Assembly (NCBI RefSeq): GCF_003008595.1
Contig: NZ_CP027669.1
Location: 2,294,001 to 2,358,000, forward strand
Length of the DNA stretch: 64,000 nucleotides
Origin: Simplicispira suum
GTDB taxonomy: Bacteria > Pseudomonadota > Gammaproteobacteria > Burkholderiales > Burkholderiaceae_C
Reading direction: 5' to 3'
Shown: piece after piece, positions 42,422-51,822 of the stretch
How positions within the stretch are numbered: position 1 is the first letter of the stretch
Layout: every line of letters begins with the position of its first letter
Made by a program: the position numbers and the translations under genes
Notes under the pieces: model-generated
The model's database searches: none
What the model was told of the DNA's origin: nothing
What the model saw: the letters and a program-made list of their open reading frames with translations, nothing else

Positions 42422-44776
42422 ATGAACACGCTCACAAGCCATGCACACGAGGGGAACAAGCACCATAGCCCGCCGCCGACATCAAACCCAGCAAGCCTCA
42501 AAGACCCCGTGTGCGGTATGACGGTGACGGAGCAGTCCGAGCATCACCTTGAGCACGAAGGGCAGCCCTATTACTTCTGCAGCGCCAAGTGCCAAGGCAA
42601 GTTCGCGGCGAACCCGCTGCAGTACCTTGCCTCGACAGCGCCGGTGGATGCCGCTCCAGCCGTTGCCGGCACGATCTATACCTGCCCGATGCACCCCGAG
42701 ATTCGGCAGGACCATCCCGGCAGTTGCCCCAAATGCGGCATGGCGCTGGAGCCGGAGATGCCGACGCTGGATGACGATGAAAACCCGGAGCTGGTCGACT
42801 TTACGCGCCGCTTCTGGTGGACTTTGCCATTCACGGCGGTCGTGACCTTTCTGGCCATGGGCGGTCACCGGCTCGGTTTGTTCCCCACAGGCACACAGCC
42901 CTGGATTGAACTGGTGTTGACCTTGCCTATCGCCTTGTGGGCTGGCTGGCCGTTTTACGTGCGCGGCGTGCAGTCGGTGATCAACCGCAGTCCCAACATG
43001 TGGACCCTGATCGGCTTGGGCACCAGCGTCGCCTTCGTCTACAGCGTGGTGGCGACCGTCGCACCGCATATCTTTCCGGCGACCTTCGTCACCAATGGCA
43101 TCGTTGCGGTGTATTTCGAGGCGGCGGCGGTCATCATTTCATTGACCTTGTTGGGCCAGATCCTGGAGCTGAAGGCGCGCTCGCAGACCTCAGCCGCAAT
43201 CAAGTCGCTGCTGGGCCTGGCACCCAAGACGGCACGGCGCATTGCTGCCGACGGTACCGAGGAAGATGTCCCGCTTGCCCATGTGCATGTCGGCGACCTG
43301 CTGCGTGTGCGTCCGGGAGAAAAAGTGCCGGTCGACGGCATCGTTGTCGAAGGCAGCAGTGCACTCGATGAATCGATGCTCACCGGCGAGCCCATGCCAG
43401 TGAGGAAGCGCGCCGGCGACAAATTGATCGGCGCAACGATGAACACCAGTGGCGCACTGGTGATGCGCTCCGAACATGTCGGCTCGGCGACCGTGCTGTC
43501 GCAAATCGTCCAGATGGTCGCGCAGGCGCAGCGCTCGCGCGCACCGATGCAGCGCATGGCCGACATGGTCGCTGGCTACTTCGTCATGGCCGTCGTCGCC
43601 ATCGCCGTGCTGACCTTTTTCGCCTGGGGTCTCTTCGGACCCGAGCAGGGTTGGGTCTACGGCTTGATCAATGCGGTGGCGGTGCTGATCATCGCCTGCC
43701 CCTGCGCGCTCGGCCTGGCCACGCCGATGTCCATCATGGTTGCCACCGGTAAAGGCGCAACAAGTGGAGTGCTGTTCCGCGACGCTGCGGCGATCGAGAA
43801 TCTGCGCAAGATCGATACGCTGATTGTCGACAAGACCGGTACGCTGACCGAGGGGCGCCCGACCTACGAGCGCGCCGTTGCCGCGCAGGGGCACGAGGAG
43901 GACGAGGTCCTGCGCCTGGCGGCCAGCCTTGACCAAGGCAGCGAACATCCGCTGGCTGCAGCCATCGTCGCTGCGGCGCGAGACCAAGGCTTGACGCTGG
44001 CCAAGCCCGAGCAGTTCGATTCTGAATCTGGTATTGGCGTGCGCGGTACGGTGGAAGGCAAGGCGCTGGCTTTGGGAAACACCGCGCTGATGGATCAACT
44101 CGGCGTGAAGGTGGATGCACTGAAGGCGCAGGCCGAAGCATTGCGCGCACAGGGCGCCAGCGTGATGCACCTGGCGGTTGATGGGCAATTGGCGGGACTG
44201 CTGGCGGTATCCGACCCGATCAAGGCGACGACACTTGACGCCCTGAACGCGCTGCGCAAATCGGGGTTGCGCATCGTGATGGCCACCGGCGACGGCTTGA
44301 CCACGGCACGTGCGGTCGGCAAACGCCTGGGCATTGACGAGATACATGGTGAGGTCAAGCCGGCAGACAAGGTGGCACTCGTCGAGAAGCTGCAGAAGGA
44401 AGGTGGTGTCGTCGCCATGGCTGGCGACGGCATCAACGACGCACCGGCGCTGGCACGTGCCGACGTCGGCATTGCGATGGGCACCGGAACCGATGTAGCG
44501 ATGAACAGCGCTCAGCTGACCCTGGTCAAGGGGGACTTGCGTGGCATCGCCACAGCGCGGGCGTTGTCGGTCGCCACGGTGGCGAATATGAAGCAGAACC
44601 TGGGCTTTGCCTTCATCTACAACGCACTTGGCGTGCCGCTGGCGGCAGGGGTGCTGTTCCCGTTGACCGGCTGGCTGCTGTCGCCGCTGATTGCCGCGCT
44701 GGCAATGAGCCTGAGCTCGTTTTCGGTCATCACGAATGCACTGCGCTTGCGCAGCGCGAAGGTGGACAAGTTTTGA
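42422..44776 (+). CDS. Cu(+)/Ag(+)-exporting P1B-1 ATPase with YHS and heavy-metal-binding N-terminus
   Basis: 784-residue copper exporter. Instead of HMA domains the N-terminus has a YHS-like Cys motif (DPVCGMTV ... YYFCSAKC, about 20-60) and a zinc-ribbon-like segment (YTCPMHPEI ... CPKCGMALE, about 85-115), as in SilP/CopA variants of resistance islands. P1B-1 core: C426-P-C428, TGEP actuator loop, D470-KTGT, H509-P, GDGINDAP, and eight helices. The start is ATG 42422; the open frame extends upstream only inside DUF2933. It likely expels Cu(I) into the periplasm for CopA. Confidence 0.95.
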   Translation: MNTLTSHAHEGNKHHSPPPTSNPASLKDPVCGMTVTEQSEHHLEHEGQPYYFCSAKCQGKFAANPLQYLASTAPVDAAPAVAGTIYTCPMHPEIRQDHPGSCPKCGMALEPEMPTLDDDENPELVDFTRRFWWTLPFTAVVTFLAMGGHRLGLFPTGTQPWIELVLTLPIALWAGWPFYVRGVQSVINRSPNMWTLIGLGTSVAFVYSVVATVAPHIFPATFVTNGIVAVYFEAAAVIISLTLLGQILELKARSQTSAAIKSLLGLAPKTARRIAADGTEEDVPLAHVHVGDLLRVRPGEKVPVDGIVVEGSSALDESMLTGEPMPVRKRAGDKLIGATMNTSGALVMRSEHVGSATVLSQIVQMVAQAQRSRAPMQRMADMVAGYFVMAVVAIAVLTFFAWGLFGPEQGWVYGLINAVAVLIIACPCALGLATPMSIMVATGKGATSGVLFRDAAAIENLRKIDTLIVDKTGTLTEGRPTYERAVAAQGHEEDEVLRLAASLDQGSEHPLAAAIVAAARDQGLTLAKPEQFDSESGIGVRGTVEGKALALGNTALMDQLGVKVDALKAQAEALRAQGASVMHLAVDGQLAGLLAVSDPIKATTLDALNALRKSGLRIVMATGDGLTTARAVGKRLGIDEIHGEVKPADKVALVEKLQKEGGVVAMAGDGINDAPALARADVGIAMGTGTDVAMNSAQLTLVKGDLRGIATARALSVATVANMKQNLGFAFIYNALGVPLAAGVLFPLTGWLLSPLIAALAMSLSSFSVITNALRLRSAKVDKF

Positions 44777-44794
44777 GAAGCGAGTGCGAGACCT

Positions 44795-45093
44795 GTCAAG
44801 GCCGCCCTTGAAAGCTCAGTGCGCTATACGGCCCCACGAACTCAGGGAAGCAACATTCGCGTCAATGCCCTTTCTGCGAGCGCAGTCCAAACGCGCGCCG
44901 CATCGGGCACTTTGACGAATTGCTTAACGAGTCTGTACGTAGGGCGCCGCTGCGGCGGGTGGTCGATGCCGGCGAAGTGGGCCGCGCAGTGCTGATGCCG
45001 GCGAGCGACTACGCATCGGGCATCACCGGCGAAGTGCTGCATGTGGATGCCGGATTTCATGTTTCCGGAATGATTTTCCATGGGCCCCGCTAG
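44795..45093 (+). pseudogene. C-terminal fragment of an enoyl-ACP reductase (FabI type), frameshifted
   Basis: Starting 18 bp after the ATPase stop, the sequence reads VKAALESSVRYTAP, then NIRVNALSASAVQTRAASGT. After a one-base shift near 44910 it continues FDELLNESVRRAPLRRVVDAGEVG and ASGITGEVLHVDAGFHVSGM to a stop. These are the last roughly 95 residues of FabI-like reductases. The first two thirds are absent and the frame is broken, so this is a dead remnant, perhaps of a gene cut by island insertion. Confidence 0.8.
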
Positions 45094-45243
45094 GCTCGAT
45101 GCGCGCCTTACCGAAGTGTAATTTGTTGGATATCTGAATGTCGGTGCTTTGACTCTACATTAGTTTCAGTGATTCATTTTTGACATCACCCGCTGCTTTC
45201 AGGATGAAAGCATGCGTCCATAAAACTCGATAAGGAATCTAAG

Positions 45244-45606
45244 ATGAATATTCGTAACCTCGCCATCGCTACGCTTTTCGCAAGTGCATCCGCAACGTCA
45301 GTCTTCGCCTCTCAGTCTCTTCATTGGGTGGGAGGTGAGATTGGATTTATTGAACACAATATCCCCAGCACCGTCACACGTGCAAAGGTGATGCAGGATT
45401 ATCAATTGTCCCTTCAAAGTAAGGTCGATGGTTCTAGCGGAATTCAGCTGGGCGGAGACGCCGGCTATCTGGAGCCGCGACACTCCTATACAGTTGCCGA
45501 TGGAAAACTTCGCCACACCGACAGTATTTCTCACAAAACCGCTAAACCGGAGTATCAGCACTCTGCTACTGAGCATGTGGTTTTCTCGGAAACCTACGTG
45601 AACTGA
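45244..45606 (+). CDS. Small secreted hypothetical protein with internal repeat
   Basis: 120 residues with a signal peptide (about 1-22, ASATSVFAS). The mature protein contains two related units: SLHWVGGEIGFIEHNIPSTV (about 25-44) and IQLGGDAGYLEPRHSYTV (about 66-83). Small exported proteins with such GGE-G(F/Y) units occur near metal genes in Burkholderiales, but I cannot name the family. It is flanked by gene-free DNA on the 5' side and followed by a hairpin, so it is probably transcribed alone. Confidence 0.7.
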   Translation: MNIRNLAIATLFASASATSVFASQSLHWVGGEIGFIEHNIPSTVTRAKVMQDYQLSLQSKVDGSSGIQLGGDAGYLEPRHSYTVADGKLRHTDSISHKTAKPEYQHSATEHVVFSETYVN

Positions 45607-45621
45607 AAGCAGTAACTGGTT

Positions 45622-45649
45622 GGGGCTGAAGGTAATTATCTTCAGCTCC
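45622..45649 (+). terminator. Hairpin after the small secreted protein gene
   Basis: GGGGCTGAAG (45622-45631) / CTTCAGCTCC (45640-45649): a 10-bp stem with one G-T pair and an 8-nt loop, 15 bp after the stop codon. There is no strong T-run after it, so termination is likely but not certain. Confidence 0.5.
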
Positions 45650-45716
45650 TCATATATCTAGGTTTAAGCCCAGTCATTTTCGACTGCATCAATACAATCT
45701 AAAGAGAAAGAACGAT

Positions 45717-46169
45717 ATGAACTTCAGCACTTCGTCATTCAAGAAGGGGCTGCTCTTCGTTCTAGTGGCCGCCCTGGCTGGCGGCGCCGCACTTCTTTGG
45801 ATGCAGACCCAACGGCATTCACAAGCCACGTCCACCAACGCAACCCAGGCCGTTAAAGTACCTGAATATTCCATGATGGCACGGGCCGGGCTCGTCACGT
45901 TTGAGGCGACTTGCGCACGTTGTCATGGCAGCAACGGCACTGGCACGGACAAAGGGCCACCGTTGCTCCACGAAATTTACAACCCGGGCCATCACCCCGA
46001 TGGAGCGTTTGTCTCCGCGGTTCGCCAAGGCGTCCGCCGCCACCATTGGAACTTTGGCGACATGCCCTCGCAACCTCAAGCAAGCGACCGTGAAATAGCC
46101 GAAATCGTGCGCTACGTGCGCGAGTTGCAGCTCGCCAATGGAATTGTGTATCGCGAGCACCGGATGTAG
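45717..46169 (+). CDS. Membrane-anchored c-type cytochrome
   Basis: 150 residues. Uncleaved-looking N-terminal helix (about 10-30) and one heme-binding motif CARCH at about 66-70, with downstream Met in NFGDMPSQP as likely sixth ligand and a typical cytochrome c C-terminal helix (IAEIVRYVRELQLAN). Cytochrome c class I fold. It stands at the right end of the copper island beside a DUF305 protein; it may accept electrons from periplasmic copper or sulfur chemistry, but this is only context. Confidence 0.9.
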   Translation: MNFSTSSFKKGLLFVLVAALAGGAALLWMQTQRHSQATSTNATQAVKVPEYSMMARAGLVTFEATCARCHGSNGTGTDKGPPLLHEIYNPGHHPDGAFVSAVRQGVRRHHWNFGDMPSQPQASDREIAEIVRYVRELQLANGIVYREHRM

Positions 46170-46297
46170 AAGATTGGCCTCCACTTTGAAGCATGCCGGC
46201 CAACACTGGACCAAGTCCTACAGTTGCCGAACGCTTGTAGCAGTAGCGTCAATGCACGGCGGTTGGCGCGCAACCCTGCACCAAGATTGGAGATAGC

Positions 46298-46765
46298 ATG
46301 AATAATCAAGGAAACCACCAAGCAAGCTACTTGCGCTTCTGGGCCATGGTCAGTGCCTCTACGGTCATTGGCTTTGGTGCCATGTATCTGAATACCTACG
46401 AAATCGGTCACGTCTTTTTTAGCTGGACAAGATTTTTTATGGCGATGATCATGGGAGGCATCATGACGGCTGTAATGATGTTGTTTATGTGGAAAATGTA
46501 TCCGAGCCGGGGCGCAAACGTGGGCGTGCTGGTCGTTGCAGCGGTTTTATTTCTTGCCGGGCTCGCATTGGTGCGGAGCCAGGCCACCATAGGGGATGTG
46601 GCCTATATGCGCGCCATGATTCCTCACCACTCCATCGCCATCCTTACCAGCACTCGCGCGAAAATTCAGGATGAACGCGTGCGGGAATTGGCGCGCGGAA
46701 TTATCAAAGCGCAAGAAAAAGAAATTCAGGAAATGAAGGGCCTGATAGCCGATCTTTCCAAATAA
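46298..46765 (+). CDS. DUF305 membrane protein
   Basis: 155 residues. Three membrane helices (about 12-33, 40-62, 72-92) are followed by a DUF305 segment with YMRAMIPHHSIAILTSTRA and LARGIIKAQEKEIQEMKGLI. The paired His of MIPHHS is the family hallmark. DUF305 proteins are frequent in copper-resistance loci and their ferritin-like helices are thought to bind metal; the biochemical role is not established. Last gene of the island before the phosphoketolase operon. Confidence 0.88.
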   Translation: MNNQGNHQASYLRFWAMVSASTVIGFGAMYLNTYEIGHVFFSWTRFFMAMIMGGIMTAVMMLFMWKMYPSRGANVGVLVVAAVLFLAGLALVRSQATIGDVAYMRAMIPHHSIAILTSTRAKIQDERVRELARGIIKAQEKEIQEMKGLIADLSK

Positions 46766-46922
46766 ATAAAATTTGGTAAAACCCTCAAGTTCTGAACAAT
46801 TTACTTTGCGCTGACGATCAAAGTGCCATCGGCTGGGCCCGCTTCGCGGCTGGTCTCTCGTGTTCCCGTGTTACCAAATGCGGTAATGAGCATTGGCCGC
46901 CAGCGGGGCGTAGCATGGGCCT

Positions 46923-49303
46923 ATGAACGACAAACAAAACCGCACCTCGTTGCGCCTGTTGGATGCCTATTGGCGCGCCGCCAACTACCTGTCGGTCGGC
47001 CAGATCTTTCTGTGGGACAACCCTTTGCTGAAGCGCCCACTGACTTTGGCCGACGTCAAACCCATGCTGCTCGGGCATTGGGGCACCACGCCGGGACAGA
47101 ACTTCATCTACGCGCACCTGAACCGCGTGATCAAGGCCGGGGATCTGAACATGATCTATATCTCGGGCCCGGGCCACGGTGGTCCAGCGGTGGTCGGCAA
47201 TACTTATCTTGAGGGCAGCTACAGCGAGATCTACCCCGACATCAGCCGCGACGAAGCCGGCCTCAAGAAGCTGTTCAGGCAGTTCTCGTTTCCTGGCGGC
47301 ATACCCAGCCACGCCTCGCCCGAGTGTCCTGGTTCGATTCACGAAGGTGGCGAACTGGGCTACTCGCTGAGCCATGCATTCGGCGCTGTCTTCGACAACC
47401 CGGACCTGATCGCTGCCTGCGTGGTCGGCGATGGCGAGGCCGAGACCGGCCCGCTCGCCACCGCTTGGCATTCCAACAAGTTTCTGAATGCGGCGACCGA
47501 CGGCGCAGTTCTTCCCATCCTGCACCTCAACGGCTACAAGATCGCCAACCCAACGGTGCTGGCGCGCATCACGCGCGAGGAGCTGGAGCAGTTTTTTCGC
47601 GGCTGCGGCTGGACGCCCATCTTCGTGGAAGGGCATGAGCCCGAGGCGATGCATGCCCTGATGGCCGCAGCGCTGGACCAAGCCGTGGCAGACATCCAGC
47701 ACATGCAGCGCCAAGCACGCGAACATGGCGTGGTGGAGCGCCCCCGTTGGCCCATGATCGTGCTCAACTCCCCCAAGGGATGGACCGGTCCGAAGGAGGT
47801 GGACGGTCAGCCGAACGAGGGAAATTTTCGTTCGCACCAGGTGCCACTGCACCCGGCCGATCACCCCGGTCATTTGAAGCAGTTGGAAGACTGGCTGCGC
47901 AGTTACCGGCCAGAAGAACTCTTTGGCGAGTACGGGCGCCTCAAGCCTGAAATCGCCGCGCTGGCACCGAGCGGCTTGCGGCGCATGGGCGCCAATCCGC
48001 ACGCCAACGGCGGCCTGCTGCTGCGCGACCTGCATCTGCCCGACTACCGCGCATACGCAGCCGAGGTGCCCGTGCCGGGCGCTCCGGGCATCGGCGATAC
48101 ACGCGTGCTCGGCCCATTCCTGCGCGACGTTGCCAAGCTGAACGACGCCGAGCGGAACTTCCGCATCTTCGGGCCAGACGAGACCGTCTCCAACGGCTTG
48201 GCTGCCGTATTCGAAGCCACCAATCGCCAGTGGGACGCCGCCACTGCTGCCGGCGACCAGTGGCTGGCGCCCCAGGGGCGGGTGATGGAGATGCTCAGCG
48301 AACACCAGTGCGAGGGTTGGCTCGAAGGCTATCTGCTCACCGGGCGGCACGGCCTGTTCAACTGCTACGAGGCCTTTATCCACATCGTCGATTCGATGTT
48401 CAACCAGCATGCCAAGTGGCTCAAGGTCAGCGCCGAGCTGCCCTGGCGGCCCAAGATTGCGTCGCTGAACTACCTGCTGGCCTCGCATGTCTGGCGCCAG
48501 GACCATAACGGGTTCACGCACCAGGACCCAGGGTTCATCGACCATGTCGTCAACAAGAAGGCCGAAGTCGTGCGCGTCTACCTGCCCCCGACGCCAACTG
48601 CCTGCTGTCTGTGATGGACCACTGCCTGCGCAGTCGGCACTACGTTAACGTAGTAGTCGCGGGCAAACATCCGGCACCGCAATGGCTGACGATGGATGCC
48701 GCAGCCGCGCACTGCGCTGCAGGGATCGGCGCCTGGCACTGGGCCGGCAACGAAGCGCCGGAAGGCGCGCCCAAGGTCGATCCCGACGTGGTGATGGCCT
48801 GCTGCGGGGACGTACCCACGCTGGAGACGCTGGCCGCAGTCTCCATCTTGCGCACCGAACTTCCCGATCTGCGGATCCGGGTCGTCAATGTCGTCAATCT
48901 GATGAAGCTGCAGCCGCCAAGTGAGCACCCGCATGGACTCTCGGACGCAGAGTTCGACGCGCTGTTCACACAGGGCAAGCCGGTCATCTTCGCGTTTCAC
49001 GGCTACCCATGGCTGATCCATCGGCTGACCTACCGGCGCACCAACCACGACAACCTGCATGTTCGCGGTTACAAGGAAGAAGGCACGATCACCACGCCAT
49101 TTGATATGACGGTGCTGAACGATCTGGATCGCTTCCACTTGGTCATGGACACCATCGATCGCCTGCCGCAAACCGGCGCTGCGGGCGCGGCTTTGAAAGC
49201 CAGGCTGGCGGCCAAGCTGGTGGGGCACAGACGCTACATCCGCGAGCACGGCCAGGATATGCCGGAAGTGCGCCATTGGCGCTGGAAGGAAACCGCACCA
49301 TGA
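46923..49303 (+). pseudogene. xfp: Xylulose-5-phosphate/fructose-6-phosphate phosphoketolase, frameshifted
   Basis: Thiamine-diphosphate enzyme splitting X5P or F6P plus phosphate into acetyl phosphate and a sugar phosphate. The frame 46923-48614 gives the N-terminal 555 or so residues ([45 protein letters not shown]), then the sense breaks after VVRVYLPP. The rest ([20 protein letters not shown] ... KETAP) is in another frame to 49303. One extra C in the CCCCC run at 48585-48589 restores [11 protein letters not shown] and a normal protein of about 793 residues. A true mutation, slippage or a sequencing error are all possible. Coupled to the aldolase by an ATGA overlap. Confidence 0.93.
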
Positions 49304-50370
49304 ACGCTTCACTTGCTCCCTTGGTCGCCACGGCGCAAGCCCTGATGGCGCCAGGCAAAGGCCTGCTCGCCATGGACGAGAGCGTGGGCACGTGCAACCG
49401 GCGCCTGGCCGAAGTCGGCATTGCGCAGACGCCAGAGAACCGCCACCGCTATCGCGAACTGCTTGTGACCACACCTGGCCTGTCCGAGGCCATCAGTGGA
49501 GTCATCCTGTTCGATGAGACTTCGCATCAGAGCACCGCCGAAGGCGTGCCCTTTGTGGAGGTCTTGCAGGGCGCCGGCGTCTTGGTCGGCATCAAAGTCG
49601 ATGCGGGTGCGAAATTGCTTGCGGGTCATCCAGATGAGCAAGTCACCGAAGGACTGGACGGCTTGCGCGAGCGCCTCGCGCACTATGCCTCGCGCGGCGC
49701 GCGCTTCGCCAAGTGGCGCGCGGTGCTGAAAATCGGAGACGGCTTGCCGAGCCGGGCTTGCATGCTCGTCAACGCCCACGCACTGGCGCGCTACGCCGCC
49801 CTTTGCCAGGAAGCGCAACTCGTTCCCATCGTCGAGCCCGAGGTGCTGATGGACGGTGGCCACACGCTGGCGCGGTGCAGCGAGGTCACGGGCGAGGTGC
49901 TGCACCAGGTCTTCGAGCAGCTCTACCGTCAGGGGGTGGTGTTGGAGGGAATGGTCCTCAAGCCGAACATGGTGCTGCCGGGACTGTCCTGCGCAGGCAC
50001 TGCGTCGCTGGAAGAGGTTGCCGATGCCACGCTGAGCTGCCTGCGGCGCGGCGTACCAGCCGCCGTTGCTGGCATCGCGTTCCTGTCCAGCGGTCAATCG
50101 GCCAAGCTGGCCACGGCTCGCTTGAATGCCATGAACCTGCGAGCCGGCTCGCAAGGCCCGGAAACCGCGCTGCCAGCGAATGGACTGCCCTGGCCGCTCA
50201 CTTTCTCGTTTGGGCGTGCACTGCAGCAACCGGCGCTGGGCCTGTGGGCTGGCGACGACGTGAATCGCGTCGCCGCGCAAAAAGCGCTGCTCCACCGAGC
50301 CCGCTGCAATGGTGCAGCAGCGCAGGGCACATGGCGCCCTGGGATGGAGAGCGACGGGCTGTCGACATGA
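49300..50370 (+). CDS. Class I fructose-bisphosphate aldolase
   Basis: 356-residue Schiff-base aldolase of the eukaryote-like class I family. It has [18 protein letters not shown] at the N-terminus, [10 protein letters not shown] in the barrel and the Schiff-base Lys in [13 protein letters not shown]. It condenses or cleaves fructose-1,6-bisphosphate, and class I enzymes often also accept sedoheptulose-1,7-bisphosphate. The start ATG 49300 overlaps the phosphoketolase stop and its own stop overlaps the phosphatase start, so the three are one coupled operon. The usual C-terminal Tyr is not evident (ends DGLST). Confidence 0.93.
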   Translation: MNASLAPLVATAQALMAPGKGLLAMDESVGTCNRRLAEVGIAQTPENRHRYRELLVTTPGLSEAISGVILFDETSHQSTAEGVPFVEVLQGAGVLVGIKVDAGAKLLAGHPDEQVTEGLDGLRERLAHYASRGARFAKWRAVLKIGDGLPSRACMLVNAHALARYAALCQEAQLVPIVEPEVLMDGGHTLARCSEVTGEVLHQVFEQLYRQGVVLEGMVLKPNMVLPGLSCAGTASLEEVADATLSCLRRGVPAAVAGIAFLSSGQSAKLATARLNAMNLRAGSQGPETALPANGLPWPLTFSFGRALQQPALGLWAGDDVNRVAAQKALLHRARCNGAAAQGTWRPGMESDGLST

Positions 50371-50969
50371 AAATCTACCTGGTGCGCCACGGGGAAACCG
50401 CCTGGACGCTCAGCGGCCAACACACCGGTGTGACGGACCTTGGGCTGACCGCCCATGGTGAAGAGGAGTCGCGCGCCCTGGCACCACGCCTGCGGCCTCT
50501 GGCGTTTGCGCGCGTCCTGGTCAGCCCGCGCCTGCGCGCGCGCCAGACCTGTGCGCTCGCCGGCTTTGGGGAGGTGAGCGAGCTTGAACCCGATTTGGCC
50601 GAGTGGGACTATGGCCGCTACGAAGGGCTGAGCTCGGAAGACATCCGCCGCGAGAACCCCGAATGGAACATCTGGCGGGACGGCTGCCCCGGCGGCGAGT
50701 CGCCTGCAGACGTCAGCGCGCGGGCCGACAGGCTGATTTCGCGGCTTTGCACGACGCAAGACACCATCGCACTGTTCTCGCATGGGCAGTTCAGTGCAGC
50801 GCTTGCCGTGCGCTGGATCGGGCTGGCTCTGGTCGAAGGCCAGCACTTTGCTCTGCACACGGCATCGGTAAGCGCGCTGGGCTTCGCAGGGCATCACCCG
50901 GATCGGCGGATGATCGAGCTGTGGAATGAACGTTCAACGCTGTCATCGGGTCCGACGCAGCGCCAATGA
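50367..50969 (+). CDS. Histidine-phosphatase-family sugar phosphatase (candidate)
   Basis: 200-residue protein of the phosphoglycerate-mutase-like histidine phosphatase superfamily: RHG at 7-9 with phospho-acceptor His8, LVSPRLRARQTC (Arg pocket), Glu in LAEWDYGRYEG and second His in LFSHGQFSA. The substrate cannot be read directly. Its coupling to an aldolase and a phosphoketolase makes a sugar bisphosphatase (fructose-1,6- or sedoheptulose-1,7-; compare yeast Shb17 of this superfamily) attractive. The AEWDYGRYEG motif also occurs in such bisphosphatases. Confidence 0.87.
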   Translation: MKIYLVRHGETAWTLSGQHTGVTDLGLTAHGEEESRALAPRLRPLAFARVLVSPRLRARQTCALAGFGEVSELEPDLAEWDYGRYEGLSSEDIRRENPEWNIWRDGCPGGESPADVSARADRLISRLCTTQDTIALFSHGQFSAALAVRWIGLALVEGQHFALHTASVSALGFAGHHPDRRMIELWNERSTLSSGPTQRQ

Positions 50970-51076
50970 ACGCGCGCACGCGCTGTCTCATGCCAGCGAG
51001 CCGGGCTGGGAGACAGTGGAGGATCTTCGCAGAGCAAGATCCCGGTAAGAAAACGCACTGAAAAAGGAGCCTCTGC

Positions 51077-51706
51077 GTGAAACTTCTGCTTGTTGGAGCA
51101 ACGGGGCTGGTAGGGAGCCATGTGTTGCGCCTCGCGCTGGCCGACGATCGAATCGACGGTGTGGTGGCGCCTTCGCGTCAGGAATTGCCCGGACATCCGA
51201 AATTGCAGGCGCCGGTTGTGGACTTCGAGCACCTGCCGGAAGACGCCCCATGGTGGCGGGCGGATGCGATCATCTGCACCTTGGGCACCACCATGTCAAA
51301 AGCCGGATCCAAGGATGCCTTTCGGCGCGTGGACCATGACTATCCGCTCCTGGCGGCTCGCCTGGCCCGGCAGCATGGAACCCCCGCCTACGTGTTGAAT
51401 TCGGCCTTGGGTGCCGACGCATCGTCGCGCATCTTCTACAACCGGGTGAAGGGAGAACTTGAGCACGATCTGGAGACCTTGGAGTTTTCTTCCCTCACCC
51501 ATGTCCGACCCGGCCTCATCGGTGGAGACCGCCAGGAAGTCCGTGCAGGAGAACGAGCGAGCGCTTCGGTATTGGCGTGGCTTGGCCCGTTCTTGCCGCG
51601 TCGATGGCGGTTGAATCCGGCGCCAAAGATTGCCCAAGTTTTGCTCGATGCCGCGATCCGGCGGTTGCCGGGCGTTCATGTCATCACGTCCGAGCGCATG
51701 AGTTGA
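51077..51706 (+). CDS. NAD(P)-binding Rossmann-fold protein (HTATIP2/YbjT-like)
   Basis: 209 residues with dinucleotide-binding GATGLVGSHVL at 7-17 and an atypical short-chain-dehydrogenase fold (YVLNSALGADASSRIFYNRVKGELE with the Tyr-x3-Lys-like YNRVK, and THVRPGLIGG). Similar small proteins are annotated as NAD-dependent epimerases or oxidoreductases of unknown substrate. Start GTG 51077 follows AAAGGAG. Downstream of the phosphoketolase operon but 107 bp away, with a short inverted GATCTT/AAGATC pair in the gap, so probably separate. Confidence 0.85.
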   Translation: MKLLLVGATGLVGSHVLRLALADDRIDGVVAPSRQELPGHPKLQAPVVDFEHLPEDAPWWRADAIICTLGTTMSKAGSKDAFRRVDHDYPLLAARLARQHGTPAYVLNSALGADASSRIFYNRVKGELEHDLETLEFSSLTHVRPGLIGGDRQEVRAGERASASVLAWLGPFLPRRWRLNPAPKIAQVLLDAAIRRLPGVHVITSERMS

Positions 51707-51822
51707 AGCCGCACCTGCACTCCGGCCGGTACCCCAATCACGCGGCCAATCACGTTGCATCAGGCGTGGCCCGCTCGGCGGGCGCAAATGGCCAATTCGG
51801 GCGGGCAGCGCAGAGCGGCACA

